In this document: positions 25,698 to 36,272 of the stretch, piece by piece
Position numbering within the stretch: position 1 is the stretch's first letter
Layout of the letters: each line of letters begins with the position of its first letter
Source: Kandleria vitulina DSM 20405
Lineage (GTDB): Bacteria; Bacillota_I; Bacilli_A; Erysipelotrichales; Coprobacillaceae
Direction of reading: 5' to 3'
Assembly (NCBI RefSeq): GCF_000702065.1
Contig: NZ_JNKN01000015.1
Span: 1-49,297 of the forward strand
DNA: 49,297 nt
The notes under the pieces: model-generated
Told to the model about the DNA's origin: nothing
Database searches by the model: none
What the model saw: only the letters and a program-made list of their open reading frames with translations
Position numbers and translations under genes: made by a program

Positions 25698-25957
25698 AAC
25701 AAAACCGATGACGTGGAGATAAAAATAGAAAAGACGCGCACAGAGAGTCTCGCATGGTGGAAGCAGATCGTAGTCATCTATTAAATGGACCACAGAGGGC
25801 AAAGTGAAAGGGTTGACCGAGTATTCTTTGACGTGATTCTCGCGTAAAGAGAAAGTGGTTTGATGGAACCACATAAGCGCACTGTTTAGTGAATCAAGGT
25901 GGCACCGCGGTTTGAGAGTAACCGTCCTTGAAAGAGTATTCTTTCAGGACGGTTTTT
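25698..25957 (+). ncRNA. T-box leader (tRNA-Trp sensing) of the trp operon
   Basis: The T-box sequence AAGGTGGCACCGCGG is at 25896-25910, followed by a terminator stem (ACCGTCC..GGACGGT, 25921-25953) and TTTTTT. Stem I can be traced: GTGG (25713-25716) pairs with CCAC (25790-25793) and ATAGA (25725-25729) with TCTAT (25777-25781). The internal loop between them contains TGG at 25786-25788 followed by A, which fits a tryptophan specifier codon. Uncharged tRNA-Trp would therefore open the terminator and turn on the operon. The transcription start is estimated from the promoter. Confidence 0.92.
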
Positions 25958-25977
25958 TGTATAAGAAGGAGGAAGTT

Positions 25978-27438
25978 ATGTTTACACCCACACTAGAAGA
26001 AATGAAGGCATTGCCAATAACAGATGAAAATTACATCCCTATTAAGAAAGAAATCTACGCTGATCTTTTCTCACCAATTAGCGTATTAAAAAAGTTAAAA
26101 TCTGTTTCAGATCACTGCTTTATTCTAGAAAGTCATGAGGATCAGAATAAATGGGGAAGATATTCATTTATTGGATGCAATCCTAAACATGAAATCACAT
26201 GTAATAACAGTCGTCTATTTGTAGATGGAAAAGATAAGGGAAGACAAAATCCCAATGAAGCAATAAGAAAGATTCTTAAAGAAAATAAATCTTATAAGCT
26301 TGAAGGATTTCCTACTTTAACTGGAGGACTTGTAGGATTCTTTGCTTTTGATTATATGAAATATCAGGAACCTTCTATTGAATGGCCTAAGAAGCAGGCT
26401 TCACATTTCAAGGATGTGGACTTGATGCTATTCTCGGATATTATCTGTTTTGATCATTATCGTCAGACATTGATGATCATCACACAGATTGATGCCCATA
26501 ACATAGATGAAGATTACGACAAGGCTTGTCGTCATATTGAAGAAATTGAACATTTGATCAAGAAGGAATATATAGACTTTGAAGAGCCATTAAGATTAAA
26601 GAGTGAATTTACTTCAATGTTCACTAAAGAAGAATATTGTCAATGTGTAGAAAAGTGTAAACAGTACATAAGAGATGGAGACATCTTTCAGGTTGTATTA
26701 GCAAACAGATTAGAAGCAACATGTTCAGGAAGTCTTCTTGATACATATCGTGTCTTAAGAACGACTAATCCTTCTCCTTATATGTTCTACTTCTATTCAG
26801 ATTCTATGGAAGTGGCTGGTTCATCACCAGAAACATTAGTAAAGCTAACTGAAGATGAGCTTTATACATTCCCAATTGCTGGTACAAGAAAAAGAGGAAA
26901 AGATGCTAAGGAAGATAAAGTGTTAAGTGAAGATCTTCTTCATGATGAAAAAGAACTATCTGAACATAATATGCTCGTCGATTTAGGAAGAAATGATTTA
27001 GGAAGAGTGGCCAAGATGGGAAGTGTTGAAGTCATTGATTACAAGAAAATCCTAAAGTTCTCAAAGGTCATTCATATGGCCTCAGTTGTAGAAGGAAAAC
27101 TTAAAGAAGGCAATGATGCTATTGATGTTATTGGTGCATTGTTGCCGGCTGGCACATTATCAGGAGCCCCAAAGATTAGAGCCTGTGAGATTATTAATGA
27201 ACTAGAAACAGTGAAACGTGGAATCTACGGTGGTGCTATTGGATATCTTGATTTTAATGGCAATATGGATACATGCATCGGTATTCGATTAGCTTACAAG
27301 AAATCAAATAAGGTGTATGTATGCTCAGGTGCAGGTATTGTCTATGATAGTGTACCTGAAAATGAATATCGTGAATGTCAGCAAAAGGCATCAGCGATTG
27401 TGGAAGCTTTACAAATTGCGAGTGGAGGAATCGACTAA
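25978..27438 (+). CDS. trpE: Anthranilate synthase component I
   Basis: Converts chorismate to anthranilate using ammonia from TrpG. The 486-residue protein has chorismate-binding domain motifs (DIFQVVLANRLEA, SSPETLV, PIAGTRKRGKD, LSEHNMLVDLGRNDLGRV, AGTLSGAPKIRA, YGGAIGYLDFNG). The start at 25978 follows AAGGAGGAAGTT; a frame open upstream runs back through the T-box terminator and is not used. First gene of trpEGDCFBA, all with overlaps or very short gaps, controlled by the T-box. Feedback inhibition by tryptophan is typical of the family. Confidence 0.97.
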   Translation: MFTPTLEEMKALPITDENYIPIKKEIYADLFSPISVLKKLKSVSDHCFILESHEDQNKWGRYSFIGCNPKHEITCNNSRLFVDGKDKGRQNPNEAIRKILKENKSYKLEGFPTLTGGLVGFFAFDYMKYQEPSIEWPKKQASHFKDVDLMLFSDIICFDHYRQTLMIITQIDAHNIDEDYDKACRHIEEIEHLIKKEYIDFEEPLRLKSEFTSMFTKEEYCQCVEKCKQYIRDGDIFQVVLANRLEATCSGSLLDTYRVLRTTNPSPYMFYFYSDSMEVAGSSPETLVKLTEDELYTFPIAGTRKRGKDAKEDKVLSEDLLHDEKELSEHNMLVDLGRNDLGRVAKMGSVEVIDYKKILKFSKVIHMASVVEGKLKEGNDAIDVIGALLPAGTLSGAPKIRACEIINELETVKRGIYGGAIGYLDFNGNMDTCIGIRLAYKKSNKVYVCSGAGIVYDSVPENEYRECQQKASAIVEALQIASGGID

Positions 27439-28004
27439 TGATACTACTGATCGATAATTACGATAGCTTTGTTTATAATCTTTACCATCTTATTGGTGTA
27501 TATTACGATGACATTAAAGTCATCAGAAATAATGAAATGAGCGTAGAAGACATCAAGAAACTTAATCCCAAAGCCATTGTCCTTTCACCAGGACCAGGCA
27601 GGCCACATGATGCAGGAGTAATTGAAGATGTCATTGAAGAATTCCATGATAAAGTGCCAATGCTGGGAATCTGTTTAGGACATCAGGCTATCATTGAAAC
27701 TTTTGGTGGGAAGATTGTTCATGCATTAAAGTGCATGCATGGCAAGACTTCAACTATTATTCTTCATGAAAATCCATTATTTGAAGGACTTCCTTCAACA
27801 TTGAACGTAGCCCGTTATCACAGTCTAGTAGGAAAAGATATTCCAGAAACATTGGATGTGATCGCATTAAGCGAAGAGGGTGAAGTTATGGCTATAAAGC
27901 ATAAAAAATATCCAGTCTATGGTTTACAGTTCCATCCTGAATCTATTATGAGTGAGGGTGGAAAGGTAATTATACAAAACTTCTTAAAGGAGATATCAAA
28001 ATGA
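27438..28004 (+). CDS. trpG: Anthranilate synthase component II (glutamine amidotransferase)
   Basis: Releases ammonia from glutamine for TrpE. 188 residues from the ATG that overlaps the trpE stop by one base (TAATG). Class I amidotransferase with oxyanion motif LSPGPGRP, nucleophile Cys in GICLGHQA, and the His/Glu pair in LQFHPES. The same fold serves PabA; here it is placed with trpE, so TrpG is the main role, though dual use in folate synthesis is possible as no separate pabA is seen. Confidence 0.95.
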   Translation: MILLIDNYDSFVYNLYHLIGVYYDDIKVIRNNEMSVEDIKKLNPKAIVLSPGPGRPHDAGVIEDVIEEFHDKVPMLGICLGHQAIIETFGGKIVHALKCMHGKTSTIILHENPLFEGLPSTLNVARYHSLVGKDIPETLDVIALSEEGEVMAIKHKKYPVYGLQFHPESIMSEGGKVIIQNFLKEISK

Positions 28005-29035
28005 TTAAAGAAGCGATTATTAAGATTGTAAATAAAGAAGATTTAACTTACGAAGAAGCCTATGGCGTTATGAATGAAATCATGAACGGTGATACAACGC
28101 CTACACAAAATGCGGCATTCTTAGCCGCATTGTCTACTAAATCTGCAAGAGCAGAAACAATTGAAGAAATTTCTGGTTGTGCTATGGCTATGAGAGAACA
28201 TGCGACAGCCCTCAATCATAATTTTGATAATGTTCTTGAAATTGTTGGAACTGGTGGAGACCAGTCGATGAGTATCAATATTTCCACTACAAGTGCACTT
28301 GTGGCAGCAGCAGCTGGCATCAAGGTTGCTAAACACGGCAATCGTGCTGCCTCTTCATTATCTGGTACTGCAGATTGTCAGGAAGCATTAGGTGTCAATA
28401 TTGAACAGTCCCCAGAATTAGCAGTGAAACTGTTAGATCAGGCCAATATGTGTTTCTTATTTGCACAATGCTATCACAGTGCTATGAAATATGTAGGAGC
28501 AATCAGAAAAGAACTAGGATTTAGAACTGTCTTTAATATTTTAGGGCCACTTACTAATCCTGCTAAGCCTGATTACTATGTATTAGGTGTCTATGATCAA
28601 TACTTGGTAGAACCAATTGCTGCAGTATTAAAACAGCTAGGCGCAAAAAGAGCGTTGGTTGTCTATGGTCAAGATAAACTTGATGAAATCTCAATTGCGG
28701 CACCAACGAGTGTCTGTGAACTTAAAGATGGCACATTAAATTCTTATACAATCACTCCAGAACAGTTCGGCTTATCTCGTGGCAATAAAGAAGATCTAAA
28801 AGGTGGCGACGCCAAGGTCAATGCACAATATACAAGAGATATCCTTAATGGAATGGTGCAAGGTCCAAAAAGAGATGCAGTCTTAATGAATGCCGGAGCT
28901 GCTATTTACGTAGGTGGAAAAGCTGATAGTCTAGAAGAAGGTATCAAGATGGCTGCAGAAATGATTGATACTGGAAAAGCCACAGCTGAATTGGAAAGAT
29001 ATATCACATTATCCAATGAGAAGGTGGATGCATGA
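28001..29035 (+). CDS. trpD: Anthranilate phosphoribosyltransferase
   Basis: Transfers the phosphoribosyl group of PRPP to anthranilate. The 344-residue protein has the glycine-rich [14 protein letters not shown] loop, [15 protein letters not shown], and [19 protein letters not shown], all family signatures. It overlaps the trpG stop by four bases (ATGA) and the start of trpC by four bases at its end, so translation is coupled. Confidence 0.97.
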   Translation: MIKEAIIKIVNKEDLTYEEAYGVMNEIMNGDTTPTQNAAFLAALSTKSARAETIEEISGCAMAMREHATALNHNFDNVLEIVGTGGDQSMSINISTTSALVAAAAGIKVAKHGNRAASSLSGTADCQEALGVNIEQSPELAVKLLDQANMCFLFAQCYHSAMKYVGAIRKELGFRTVFNILGPLTNPAKPDYYVLGVYDQYLVEPIAAVLKQLGAKRALVVYGQDKLDEISIAAPTSVCELKDGTLNSYTITPEQFGLSRGNKEDLKGGDAKVNAQYTRDILNGMVQGPKRDAVLMNAGAAIYVGGKADSLEEGIKMAAEMIDTGKATAELERYITLSNEKVDA

Positions 29036-29811
29036 TCTTAGATGATATTGTAGAAAAAACAAAAGTAAGATTAGAAAAGAGTAAATCTCATATTGATGAA
29101 GAGACAATGAGAAAGAACGCATTATCTTCACCATTGCCAAAAGCATCATTCAAGGATGCTCTTGCTAAAGAAGATTTATCCTTCATTTTAGAAGTGAAGA
29201 AAGCCTCACCAAGCAAAGGACTCATTGCCCCAGACTTTCCTTACAAGGCTATTGCCAAGGAGTATGAAGCCATTGGTGCAGATGCTATTTCAGTATTAAC
29301 TGAACCAGATTTCTTTTTAGGCGACATCAACTATCTTAAAGATATCTCTGAGGAAGTGTATATTCCTTTATTAAGAAAGGATTTCATTATTGATCCTTAT
29401 ATGATTGATGAAGCAAGAGCTAATGGTGCGAGTGCCATCTTGCTTATTGTGGCGATTCTTTCAAATAAACAGTTAAAGGATTATATAAAATATGCCCATG
29501 ATTTATCACTTGATGTTCTCGTAGAAGCTCATGACGAAGAGGAAATCAAGATTGCGGTTGAAGCAGGAGCAGATATTATTGGCATCAATAACAGAAACCT
29601 CAAGGACTTTACGGTAGATCAGCGCTTTATGACAATGTCTTCATTGATTCCTGATGATAAGATCATCGTGAGTGAAAGTGGCATATCAACTCGTGAACAG
29701 GTTCTTCAATATGAAAGAGCGAATGCTTTATTGATTGGAGAAACAATGATGAGATCGTCTGATAAACAAAAGACATTAAATATGCTAAAGGGTAAAGAAA
29801 ATGAAAATTAA
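29032..29811 (+). CDS. trpC: Indole-3-glycerol phosphate synthase
   Basis: Closes the indole ring: converts CdRP to indole-3-glycerol phosphate. TIM-barrel enzyme of 259 residues with [13 protein letters not shown], the catalytic Lys in [29 protein letters not shown] and SESGIS. Separate from TrpF, which begins inside its last codons (11-base overlap). Confidence 0.97.
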   Translation: MILDDIVEKTKVRLEKSKSHIDEETMRKNALSSPLPKASFKDALAKEDLSFILEVKKASPSKGLIAPDFPYKAIAKEYEAIGADAISVLTEPDFFLGDINYLKDISEEVYIPLLRKDFIIDPYMIDEARANGASAILLIVAILSNKQLKDYIKYAHDLSLDVLVEAHDEEEIKIAVEAGADIIGINNRNLKDFTVDQRFMTMSSLIPDDKIIVSESGISTREQVLQYERANALLIGETMMRSSDKQKTLNMLKGKENEN

Positions 29812-30373
29812 GATATGTGGCTTATCAAGAGAAGAAGATATCGCTTATGTCAATGAAGCCAAACCTGACCTAGTCGGATTTGTTTTTGCAAAAAGCAGAA
29901 GACAGGTTTCTGATAAACAGGCAAAAAAGCTTAAATCACTACTTGATACGCATATTAAAAGTGTTGGTGTCTTTATAGATGAGCCAAGAGAACATATTGT
30001 CAACCTTGTAAAAGAAGGCATTATCGATATCATTCAGCTTCATGGACATGAGAGCCAGGATGATATTGAGTATTATAAAAAGACATGTCGCGTGCCCATT
30101 ATAAAAGCAAGACATGTGGATGATTCAACACACTATGATTGTGATTTTGATCTTATTGATAACATCAATCCAGGTAGCGGACAGAAGTTCGATTGGTCAT
30201 TGATAAAAGTCAATAAACCCACATTTCTTGCGGGGGGGATAGGCATTGACGATATTGAAGAACTATCACATTTACCAATTGTAGGAATAGATCTTTCATC
30301 ATCAGTAGAAACAGATGGAAAAAAAGATAGAGAAAAAATTATAGATATTGTAAGGAGAGTAAGATGCAAGTAG
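29801..30373 (+). CDS. trpF: Phosphoribosylanthranilate isomerase
   Basis: Amadori rearrangement of phosphoribosylanthranilate to CdRP. Small TIM barrel of 190 residues with catalytic Cys in [36 protein letters not shown] and [10 protein letters not shown] little shorter than the usual 200-210 residues, with all motifs present. Its end overlaps trpB by 10 bases. Confidence 0.95.
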   Translation: MKIKICGLSREEDIAYVNEAKPDLVGFVFAKSRRQVSDKQAKKLKSLLDTHIKSVGVFIDEPREHIVNLVKEGIIDIIQLHGHESQDDIEYYKKTCRVPIIKARHVDDSTHYDCDFDLIDNINPGSGQKFDWSLIKVNKPTFLAGGIGIDDIEELSHLPIVGIDLSSSVETDGKKDREKIIDIVRRVRCK

Positions 30374-31548
30374 GAAGATATGGACGTTTTGGGGGACAGT
30401 ATATTCCTGAAACATTAATGCATGAAATACATAAAATAGAAGAAGCGTATGAGTTTTATAAGAACGATAAGGCATTCAATGATGAATTAAACACACTTCT
30501 TAAAGAATATGCCGGAAGACCTTCGCTATTATATTATGCCAAGAAGATGACAGAAAATCTTGGTGGAGCTAAGGTCTATCTTAAAAGAGAAGACTTAAAC
30601 CACACTGGGTCACATAAAATCAACAATGTTCTTGGTCAGTGTCTGATGGCTAAGAAAATGGGCAAGACAAGAGTCATTGCGGAGACTGGAGCCGGTCAGC
30701 ACGGTGTTGCGACCGCAACAGCGGCTGCTTTGCTTGGATTAGAGTGTGAAATCTATATGGGTAAGGAAGATACTGATCGTCAGGCTCTTAATGTATATCG
30801 TATGGAACTGTTGGGAGCTAAGGTTCATCCGGTTACAACTGGGACAATGACTTTAAAGGATGCGGTCAATGAAGCGATGAGACAGTGGACGAAGAGAGTG
30901 GATGATACACTTTATGTTCTTGGATCAGTTATGGGTCCTCATCCTTTCCCTATGATGGTCGGTGATTTCCAAAGTATCATTTCTAAAGAAGCAAAAGAAC
31001 AGATCCTAGAAAAAGAAGGACGCTTGCCAACAGCTGTTATGGCCTGTGTTGGTGGTGGATCTAACGCAATGGGAATGTTCAGAAACTTTATTGATGAACC
31101 CTCTGTCCAGCTTATTGGCTGTGAAGCTGCTGGTAAAGGTGTTGAAACAGCACTGCATGCAGCTACGATTGCGAAAGGGGAAGTTGGTATTTTCCATGGC
31201 ATGAAATCATTGTTCTGTCAGGATGAAGATGGACAGATTGCTCCAGTGTATTCTATTTCTGCTGGTTTGGATTATCCTGGCATTGGTCCTGAACATGCGA
31301 ACCTATATGAAACAGGGCGTGCAAGTTATGTACCAGTTACTGATGATGAAGCCGTTGGTGCTTTTGAATACCTTGCTAAAGAAGAAGGAATCATCTGTGC
31401 TATCGAAAGTGCTCATGCTGTGGCACATGCATTAAAGATTGTACCTCATATGAATAAAGATGATATTGTCATTATTTGTCTTTCTGGTAGAGGAGATAAG
31501 GATGTAGCCGCAATTGCTAGATATAAGGGGGTAGATCTTCATGATTAA
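30364..31548 (+). CDS. trpB: Tryptophan synthase beta chain
   Basis: PLP enzyme that joins indole and serine. The 394-residue protein has the start [12 protein letters not shown], the PLP lysine in HTGSHKINN, the [17 protein letters not shown] loop, the phosphate-binding GGGSNAMG, and GRGDKD near the end. This is the usual TrpB1 type that pairs with TrpA, which overlaps its end by eight bases. Confidence 0.98.
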   Translation: MQVGRYGRFGGQYIPETLMHEIHKIEEAYEFYKNDKAFNDELNTLLKEYAGRPSLLYYAKKMTENLGGAKVYLKREDLNHTGSHKINNVLGQCLMAKKMGKTRVIAETGAGQHGVATATAAALLGLECEIYMGKEDTDRQALNVYRMELLGAKVHPVTTGTMTLKDAVNEAMRQWTKRVDDTLYVLGSVMGPHPFPMMVGDFQSIISKEAKEQILEKEGRLPTAVMACVGGGSNAMGMFRNFIDEPSVQLIGCEAAGKGVETALHAATIAKGEVGIFHGMKSLFCQDEDGQIAPVYSISAGLDYPGIGPEHANLYETGRASYVPVTDDEAVGAFEYLAKEEGIICAIESAHAVAHALKIVPHMNKDDIVIICLSGRGDKDVAAIARYKGVDLHD

Positions 31549-32290
31549 AGACGCATTTCAGGATAAGGCACTTATTGCCTTTGTAACTGCAGGAGATCCT
31601 ACATTAGAAAAGACTAAAGAGAATATTAAAGAAATTGTGGATGCAGGTGCTACACTTGTAGAAATTGGTATTCCTTTTAGTGATCCTATAGCAGAAGGAC
31701 CAATTATCCAGGAAGCAAGCTTAAGAGCTTTGACTCATGGTGTTAAGGTGAATGAAATCTTTGAAATGGTTAAAGAACTAAGAGAAGACGTTTCTGTTCC
31801 TCTATGTTTTATGACATATGCGAACGTATTGTTCCATTATGGCTATGATGCCTTCTTAAAAAGATGTGATGAAGTAGGCATTAATGGATTAATCATTCCT
31901 GATATGCCATTTGAAGAAAAAGAATTAAAAGAAGCAGCACGTGATTATGATGTGAATATCATTTCAATGATTGCGCCAACATCTAGAGATAGAGTCAAGA
32001 TGATTGCTAAAGAAGCCGAAGGCTTCATCTATCTCGTCTCTTCATTAGGCGTAACTGGTGAAAGAGATCAGTTCTCTGATAACTTGAAAGACATCATCGG
32101 TGATATCAGAAGTGTAACTGATGTACCAGTTGCTATTGGTTTTGGTATACATGAACCATCACAGGCTAAAGCAATGGCTGCTATTTCTGATGGCATTATC
32201 GTAGGAAGTGCTATTGTTAAGCGAATTGGTAAACATGAACCACTTTATGATTATGTGAAATCATTAAAGGACGCGATTAAAACTGCATAA
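31541..32290 (+). CDS. trpA: Tryptophan synthase alpha chain
   Basis: Splits indole-3-glycerol phosphate to indole, which is channelled to TrpB. The 249-residue TIM barrel has the catalytic Glu in [16 protein letters not shown], the second catalytic Asp in IIPDMPFEE, and [10 protein letters not shown] and VGSAIV for phosphate binding. Last gene of the trp operon. No clear terminator follows; a 39-base gap leads to the next gene. Confidence 0.97.
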   Translation: MIKDAFQDKALIAFVTAGDPTLEKTKENIKEIVDAGATLVEIGIPFSDPIAEGPIIQEASLRALTHGVKVNEIFEMVKELREDVSVPLCFMTYANVLFHYGYDAFLKRCDEVGINGLIIPDMPFEEKELKEAARDYDVNIISMIAPTSRDRVKMIAKEAEGFIYLVSSLGVTGERDQFSDNLKDIIGDIRSVTDVPVAIGFGIHEPSQAKAMAAISDGIIVGSAIVKRIGKHEPLYDYVKSLKDAIKTA

Positions 32291-32329
32291 TAAATAGTAT
32301 TCTATGTTAAAATAGAAGTGGTGATGAAA

Positions 32330-33637
32330 ATGAATGAACACTTTGATATGATGCAGCCTCTTGCAGAAAGGTTGCGTCCATTAACATTGGATGACTTTGT
32401 TGGACAGAAGCATCTTATTGGCAAAAATAAGGTGCTTTCTTCTTTGATAGAGAATGACCGTATAACATCTATGATCTTCTGGGGACCACCAGGGGTGGGC
32501 AAGACGACTTTGGCAAGAATAATTGCTAACCAGACACATTCTGAATTTATTACTTTTTCAGCGGTCACAAGTGGTATCAAGGATATTCGTAAAGTCATGA
32601 AGGAAGCAGATGAAAATTGTAAATATGGTGTACGTACCATTGTCTTTGTAGATGAAATTCATCGTTTCAATAAAGCACAGCAGGATGCCTTTTTGCCTTT
32701 TGTTGAAAAAGGCAGCATTGTTCTAATCGGGGCAACGACAGAAAATCCTTCATTTGAAGTGAACGGAGCGTTATTATCTCGCTGCAAGGTTTTTGTTCTA
32801 CATCCTTTATCTAATGAAGATATCGTGACACTATTAAAGAATGCCTTGCATTCACCTAAGGGATTCAATAATCAAAAGATTGAGCTCGATGAGAAGTACC
32901 TTTATGCGATTGCGACTTTTTCTAATGGAGATGCAAGAAGTGCCTTATCTACATTAGAAATGTGTATTCTTAACAGTGAAGAAAAGGATGGTGTACTTGT
33001 CATCTCTGATGAGATTGTTGAACAGGTTACTAATAAAAAAGCTTTGCTTTATGATAAGAAAGGTGAAGAACACTACAATCTGATTTCTGCTTTGCATAAG
33101 TCAATGAGGAACTCTGATCCTGATGCCGCCATATACTGGCTGGCCCGTATGCTTGAAGCTGGAGAAGATCCGCTCTATATCGCTAGAAGAGTGACACGCT
33201 TTGCGAGTGAAGATATTGGAATGGCTGATCCTAAGGCATTAGAAATATGCGTAGCCGCTTATCAGGCGTGTCATTTTATAGGCATGCCAGAATGTTCAGT
33301 TCACTTAAGTGAAGCTGTTGTTTATTGTTCACTAACGCCAAAAAGCAATGCTTTATATAAAGCTTATGAAAAAGCCAAGAAGGATGCCTTAAAGACGGTC
33401 GCAGAACCAGTGCCGCTTACTATTCGTAATGCTCCTACAAAACTGATGAAAGAACTTCATTATGGAGAAGGCTACCAGTATGCACATGATTATGAAGAAA
33501 AGATGACCGCTATGCAGTGTCTTCCCGACAGCTTAAAAGATCGTGTCTACTATGAACCTACCAAGCAGGGATTTGAAAGTCAGTACGGTGAACGACTTAA
33601 GCGTATTAAGGAATGGAAGAAAGCTCATCGTAAATAG
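32330..33637 (+). CDS. rarA: Replication-associated recombination AAA+ ATPase (RarA/MgsA)
   Basis: Clamp-loader-like ATPase that acts at stalled replication forks. The 435-residue protein has PLAERLRPLTLDDFVGQKHL at the start, Walker A GPPGVGKTT, Walker B VFVDEIHRFNKAQQDAFL, sensor 1 GATTENPSFEVN, and the MgsA tetramerisation C-terminus (YWLARMLEAGEDPLYIARR, ASEDIGMADP). The start is uncertain among GTG 32318, ATG 32324 and ATG 32330; the last is preferred because GGTGAT lies four bases before it. Confidence 0.93.
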   Translation: MNEHFDMMQPLAERLRPLTLDDFVGQKHLIGKNKVLSSLIENDRITSMIFWGPPGVGKTTLARIIANQTHSEFITFSAVTSGIKDIRKVMKEADENCKYGVRTIVFVDEIHRFNKAQQDAFLPFVEKGSIVLIGATTENPSFEVNGALLSRCKVFVLHPLSNEDIVTLLKNALHSPKGFNNQKIELDEKYLYAIATFSNGDARSALSTLEMCILNSEEKDGVLVISDEIVEQVTNKKALLYDKKGEEHYNLISALHKSMRNSDPDAAIYWLARMLEAGEDPLYIARRVTRFASEDIGMADPKALEICVAAYQACHFIGMPECSVHLSEAVVYCSLTPKSNALYKAYEKAKKDALKTVAEPVPLTIRNAPTKLMKELHYGEGYQYAHDYEEKMTAMQCLPDSLKDRVYYEPTKQGFESQYGERLKRIKEWKKAHRK

Positions 33638-33708
33638 CTTTCTTTATTTGAAAAGACACCACTGTTTTAGAAATGTTGAGGTATGATAGTTTTTGAAGGA
33701 GTGAGGCA

Positions 33709-34497
33709 ATGATGAAAAGAAAATACTTTTTCTTTGATATTGATGGGACATTGGCAGTAGGGCAACCAGGAAGACAATATATTCCTGAATCTACTAAATA
33801 TACATTAGAGAAATTAAAAGAAGCAGGACATTTTGTGGCTATTGCAACAGGAAGAAGCTATGCGATGGCTAAAGAGATGATGGAAAATATGCATTTCCAT
33901 AACATGGTCAGTGATGGGGGGAATGGTATTACCATTGAAGATCAGCTGATAGGCATTGAACCATTAAACTTTGAAGACTGTGTAGCCTTAATTGAAGAAT
34001 GTCAGGAAAAGAATATTCCCTGGGCTTTTTCTCCAGATAATAAAGTCAGACGATTAGCACCTGACGATCGTTTTTATGAAGCAACTCATGATTTTTATAT
34101 GAAAACGAAACGTGTAGAACATCTTAATCCCCGTGATTATGATCAAATCTATAAGGTCTATATCGCTATTGAGAAGGAAGATGAGAATAAGCTGAAGACT
34201 TTGAATCTTGTACCGTGGGTCAGGTTCCACAAAGAATATATCTTTGTCGAACCTAGCGATAAAGCAAAAGGAATAAGAAAGATGGTTGAGCACCTTCATG
34301 GCAACATTGAAGATGTTGTTGTCTTTGGTGATGAAAAGAATGACTTATCAATGTTTAAGAATGAATGGACTTCTATTGCAATGGGAAATGCGATTGATGA
34401 ACTAAAGGAAAGGGCAAGCTATGTCACAACATCATGTGATCATGATGGAATCTACAATGCTTGTGTACATTTTGGGTGGATCAAGGATGAATTATAA
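33709..34497 (+). CDS. Cof-type HAD-IIB phosphatase
   Basis: Soluble HAD-superfamily phosphatase, probably acting on sugar phosphates or nucleotides. The 262-residue protein has nucleophile motif FFDIDGTLA, motif II IATGRS, motif III Lys in DKAKGIR and motif IV VVFGDEKNDLSMF. The cap sits between motifs II and III as in the Cof subfamily. AAGGAGTGAGGCA precedes the start. It overlaps the next HAD gene by 11 bases. Confidence 0.9.
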   Translation: MMKRKYFFFDIDGTLAVGQPGRQYIPESTKYTLEKLKEAGHFVAIATGRSYAMAKEMMENMHFHNMVSDGGNGITIEDQLIGIEPLNFEDCVALIEECQEKNIPWAFSPDNKVRRLAPDDRFYEATHDFYMKTKRVEHLNPRDYDQIYKVYIAIEKEDENKLKTLNLVPWVRFHKEYIFVEPSDKAKGIRKMVEHLHGNIEDVVVFGDEKNDLSMFKNEWTSIAMGNAIDELKERASYVTTSCDHDGIYNACVHFGWIKDEL

Positions 34498-35308
34498 ACT
34501 TATTGCAATGGATATGGATGGTACATTGCTTGACTCTCATAAAGATATTCTGCCTTCTTCTTACAAGGCAATGAAGAAAGCTGATGAACAAGGCGTCTAT
34601 GTTTGTCTTTCTACTGGAAGAGGTCTTAAGGAATTGAATGATTATCAGGAAGAACTTGAGACATTGAGCTATGGCATACTCTTAAGTGGGGGATGTCTTT
34701 ATGATTTCAAGAAGAATGATTATATTTATTTAAGAAGCATGGAAGATGAACTTGTAAATGAAATCATCTCTATGGCTACTAAGAAGGATGTATTGATACA
34801 GCTTCTTACTAAAGATGATACTTTTGTTTATGGTTCTCATCTTAAAGATATTTCATATTATCGTATGGGTGCTTATCAGGATCTATTTGATCGTGTATCT
34901 GTCCCTGTTGAAGATATGAAAGAATGTATTAGATATCATCAAGGGGAAGTCATGAAGATTTGTATTTATCATATTAACGATAAAGAAAGAGAAATGACTT
35001 ATAATCAGTTAAAAGATTATCCACTTACTTTAGCTTATTCAGATGAAACATCAATTGAAATATCACCGTTGGATACTGATAAAGGAAATGGATTACTGAA
35101 GCTTTGTGAGCTCATTGATCTGCCTATTGAAGAAACTATTGCGATTGGTGATTCTTACAATGATGAAGGCATACTCAAGAAAGCAGGGTTATCTGTCGCT
35201 ATGGAGAATGCCTGTACAGAGATCAAAGAGATTTCTGATATTATTACAAGAGATAATGATCATGATGGAATCAAGGATATCTTTGATTTATACTTGAAAA
35301 GACCGTGA
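34487..35308 (+). CDS. Cof-type HAD-IIB phosphatase (second)
   Basis: 273 residues with AMDMDGTLLDS, LSTGRG, DKGNG and AIGDSYNDEGIL, the four HAD motifs. The start at 34487 follows GGGTGGATCAAGG inside the previous gene; an open frame further upstream lacks a ribosome binding site. It is only distantly like the gene before it, so this is not a recent tandem duplication. The substrate is unknown; such paralogues are numerous in Firmicutes. Confidence 0.9.
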   Translation: MNYKLIAMDMDGTLLDSHKDILPSSYKAMKKADEQGVYVCLSTGRGLKELNDYQEELETLSYGILLSGGCLYDFKKNDYIYLRSMEDELVNEIISMATKKDVLIQLLTKDDTFVYGSHLKDISYYRMGAYQDLFDRVSVPVEDMKECIRYHQGEVMKICIYHINDKEREMTYNQLKDYPLTLAYSDETSIEISPLDTDKGNGLLKLCELIDLPIEETIAIGDSYNDEGILKKAGLSVAMENACTEIKEISDIITRDNDHDGIKDIFDLYLKRP

Positions 35309-35326
35309 GTTTCACGATCTTTTTTG
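35299..35326 (+). terminator. Terminator after the second HAD gene
   Basis: AAGACCGTGA / TCACGATCTT imperfect stem with a GTT loop, followed by TTTTT. Confidence 0.75.
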
Positions 35327-35364
35327 ATTCTAGGTATTATTGTTGATAATGGAATAGAATCATT

Positions 35365-35612
35365 ATGAAAGAGCTCGTTAAAGACTAGAAGAAATAAGAC
35401 AAGCTATTCATGAAGTGATTGAAGCAGCTGGCAGATGCCTATATTTTGGAAAGGAGGAAATATTATTCATTTTATGGCCACAAAAAGCATATTGGCATTT
35501 ATTCTGGTGAACATTTTTCTAATAGACTGTCTTAATATGAGACAGCTAAGGGGATAATCAGAATCTATCATGATGAAGTACTTCCTCATAAACGCATTTA
35601 AGATATAGTAAA
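35365..35612 (+). pseudogene. Remnant of a DUF1801 (iron-chaperone-like) gene
   Basis: Pieces in two frames match the order of the DUF1801 family. RLEEIRQAIHEVIEAA (from about 35380) is in one frame. Then, after a frameshift and loss of some 15-20 residues, YYSFYGHKKHIGIYSGEHF, an in-frame TAA near 35532, and YETAKGIIRIYHDEVLPHKRI followed by another TAA appear. Intact family members are about 110-140 residues. No start codon with a ribosome binding site is left. Confidence 0.7.
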
Positions 35613-35631
35613 ATGGGAAAGAAGAATAATT

Positions 35632-35962
35632 ATGATAGATATATTGAAAAAGAGATTTACTGAAAACAAGGAAAGACATTTAGGTATTTCATTTGAAGAA
35701 GTAGAAAAGAAGCTTACTCCTAAAATATTGCATTCACTTACAATGATGGAAGAAGCGGAAAAGATGGGGGTTCGTCTTATGAATGAAGAAGAATATCGTT
35801 ATCTTCAGACATTACATCTAACTGGGTTGTGACACCTGAAAGAATTCGTTGTCTTGGTGGTGCTATTTTTTGTGAACGTAGGTACAATGAAGTTTTTACA
35901 TTTCATAATGTAGCTGATAGCCACTATAGTTCACGTGGCTTTCGCTGCATAGTTGAACTTTA
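35632..35962 (+). pseudogene. Broken DUF4256-family gene
   Basis: The first frame gives 66 residues, IDILKKRFTENKERHLGISF..EVEKKL, then jumps in frame from SLTMMEEAE to MGVRLMNEEEYRYLQTL. This leaves out about 60 residues that normally hold the YDCSAESP-type centre, so there is an internal deletion. After a stop near 35830 another frame continues as VTPERIRCLGGAIFCERRYNEVFTFHN..SSRGFRCIVEL, the usual family C-terminus. Thus it has one internal deletion and one frameshift. An intact gene would encode about 185-200 residues. Confidence 0.75.
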
Positions 35963-35972
35963 AGGAGGATAT

Positions 35973-36272
35973 ATGGTTATAGTATCTGAGGTGTTTATTA
36001 TTTACCTTTTGTTAATAAGTGTTGCTTATTCCTTTTTGATGGTGCTATTGACTGATTATTTCATCAAAAATAACAGCTATAGAAAAGCAGTCTTACTGAT
36101 TGTTCTTGCTTTTCTGTTAGCTGTTGCTTATGCTGGTTATCTTCTTGTAATTACACTAAGTACATCTTTTATGACGAATTTATCTATCTTAATGTTTATT
36201 TTAATCTTTTTGATATTGTGCCTTCCTCCTTTTTTATCGTTAGTGGTTTTTATAACCAGGAAGAAACACTGA
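35973..36272 (+). CDS. Hypothetical small membrane protein
   Basis: Not recognised. 99 residues with three hydrophobic segments (about 5-26, 36-60 and 66-93) and a basic end, TRKKH. AAGGAGG lies six bases before the ATG, so it is probably translated. It sits just after two broken genes, and its stop codon is directly against the stop codon of the convergent TetR-type gene with no terminator between them. Confidence 0.6.
   Translation: MVIVSEVFIIYLLLISVAYSFLMVLLTDYFIKNNSYRKAVLLIVLAFLLAVAYAGYLLVITLSTSFMTNLSILMFILIFLILCLPPFLSLVVFITRKKH

Noticed and set aside
30939-31202. Long minus-strand open frames inside trpB
   Set aside because: They lie wholly opposite a gene with full family motifs and have no ribosome binding site; they are shadows of codon bias.
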